Positions 63,394-64,000 of a stretch of DNA of 64,000 nt are shown here, one piece after another (position 1 is the stretch's first letter; every line of letters starts with the position of its first letter). A program made the position numbers and the translations under genes. The notes beneath the pieces were generated by a model that did not search any database, was not told the DNA's origin, and saw nothing but the letters and a program-made list of their open reading frames with translations. The DNA is from Shinella sp. (lineage in GTDB: Bacteria; Pseudomonadota; Alphaproteobacteria; Rhizobiales; Rhizobiaceae). The DNA is taken from the NCBI GenBank assembly GCA_003248775.1, contig QFQX01000004.1:1-64000 (forward strand), written 5' to 3'.

Positions 63394-63795
63394 GCAGGTG
63401 GGGGATCGGGGAGAACGCGGGCTGGACGATTAAGGGGCTCGTCTGCCAATTCGTTGGCCACAGAGAGAAACCGGAAAAATCTCCATGTTCCCCATCACCG
63501 TCGCGTCCGGTTGGCACAGCCCGCGTTCGCACATTAAACTCCTTAAAGCCCGATCGGTTCCAGGAAAACGACTAAAGAGTATCGCCTTGACCTGCCGGCA
63601 GGGCTGCCATGAACCGCGCGCCGCGCACTTTCCCTTGACGCCTGCGGCTGAATATGGCCTAAGCCTGCCTGCGGAAAATACGGCAATTGGTACGCTTGGC
63701 GACGCCTTTTAACGGATTCCGCCCGAAATTTTCCCTTATTCGCTGATCCTGCGCATTGCGCTCGATTACCCGCACGTCAGCACGAGCAAGATACC
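63394..63795. other. intergenic region upstream of gltX
   Basis: Apart from the small minus-strand transcript candidate I see no gene. The gltX promoter must lie in its right half, with TTGACG at about 63634 as a possible -35. Confidence 0.4.
63430..63534 (-). CDS. candidate 34-residue protein or small-RNA gene
   Basis: An ATG frame beginning MCERGLCQPDATVMG and ending GRRAP, 34 residues, with AAGGAG four bases before the ATG and a Rho-independent terminator 37 bases after the stop. Three cysteines. On the other hand, GGAAC at 63557-63561 and GTT at 63537-63539 (minus) are spaced like an EcfG-type promoter that would start RNA at about 63530, inside the ORF, favouring a small RNA; the region before the terminator is C-rich (CTCCCC, TCCCCC). 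Either reading is possible. Confidence 0.35.
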   Translation of the reverse strand: MCERGLCQPDATVMGNMEIFPVSLCGQRIGRRAP

Positions 63796-64000
63796 ATGAG
63801 CACTTCCGGCGTTCGCGTCCGTATCGCACCTTCCCCGACCGGCGAGCCGCATGTAGGCACCGTCTACATCGCTCTCTTCAACTACCTCTTCGCAAAGAAG
63901 ATGGGCGGCGAATTCATCCTGCGCATCGAGGATACCGATGCCACCCGCTCGACGCCGGAATTCGAGCAGAAGGTGCTGGACGCGCTGAAATGGACGGGAC
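63796..64000 (+). CDS. gltX: glutamyl-tRNA synthetase, N-terminal part (cut by window end)
   Basis: The first 68 codons are present. MSTSGVRVRIAPSPTGEPHV contains the class I synthetase start with the HIGH-like motif in EPHVGTVY, and GGEFILRIEDTDATRSTPEF is the conserved GluRS sequence. Attaches glutamate to tRNA-Glu. The frame is open to the end of the window, so the missing part is not a defect. Confidence 0.93.
   Translation, partial: MSTSGVRVRIAPSPTGEPHVGTVYIALFNYLFAKKMGGEFILRIEDTDATRSTPEFEQKVLDALKWTG

Overview
This window is GC-rich, densely coded chromosomal DNA of the alphaproteobacterial Rhizobiaceae type (Rhizobium/Agrobacterium relatives; I cannot fix the genus). The pointers are a soxBDAG sarcosine oxidase operon, rhizobial-style intergenic palindromic repeats, a Ros/Omp25-type beta-barrel family, a speF-type RNA leader in front of an ornithine decarboxylase, many ABC/TRAP uptake systems each with a LacI-type regulator, and the start of gltX at the right edge. 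I see no phage, integrase, transposase, CRISPR array or tRNA/rRNA gene.

Layout. 1-5.2 kb: heterotetrameric sarcosine oxidase (soxB-D-A-G, minus strand). 5.5-6.7 kb: ribosomal protein S21 and a TPR lipoprotein. 7.0-8.3 kb: a three-gene operon that looks like a proton-translocating transhydrogenase stripped to its membrane parts (aa3-subunit-IV-like protein, PntA2-like protein, PntB membrane domain without the NADP domain); this is the most unusual locus here. 8.5-11.8 kb: a FeeM-type N-acyl amino acid synthase and a membrane GGDEF/EAL protein with a degenerate GGDEF motif. 12.2-15.5 kb: TRAP transporter (dctQM on plus, dctP convergent on minus). 15.8-20.7 kb: glutamine-amidotransferase-like hydrolase, Inh-like protein, LacI regulator plus D-2-hydroxyacid dehydrogenase, MarR regulator, creatininase-like amidohydrolase. 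20.8-23.0 kb: COG0523 GTPase with a His-rich loop and a WD40 protein. 23-29.4 kb: ArsR-SRPBCC fusion, OmpW with an FNR/FixK box, an Omp25-like barrel, and ornithine decarboxylase with its leader and an acetyltransferase. 29.4-38.8 kb: LysR, DUF1007/NicO nickel-cobalt pair, GNATs, KDPG aldolase, CYTH and CHAD genes, a WYL regulator with a VOC gene sharing an operator, EVE protein and TrhO. 39.3-41.9 kb: metNIQ methionine uptake.

42.3-62.4 kb is largely accessory sugar metabolism and defence against small molecules: nitroreductase/HxlR, GH1 beta-glucosidase, Gfo/Idh/MocA oxidoreductase, acetyltransferase, TIM-barrel sugar isomerase/epimerase, a ribose-type ABC importer with a divergent LacI regulator and a clear paired operator, then LysE exporter, Gre factor, a lacI-xylB-xylA xylose operon with paired operators, and a TetR-controlled EmrAB-type efflux pair with its operator. 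62.5-64 kb: TerC, a minus-strand small transcript candidate (34-codon ORF plus terminator), and the first 68 codons of gltX.

Regulatory structure is unusually readable: several regulators have inverted-repeat operators visible in their own intergenic regions, and one operator (WYL regulator) occurs twice, once before the regulator and once before the next gene.
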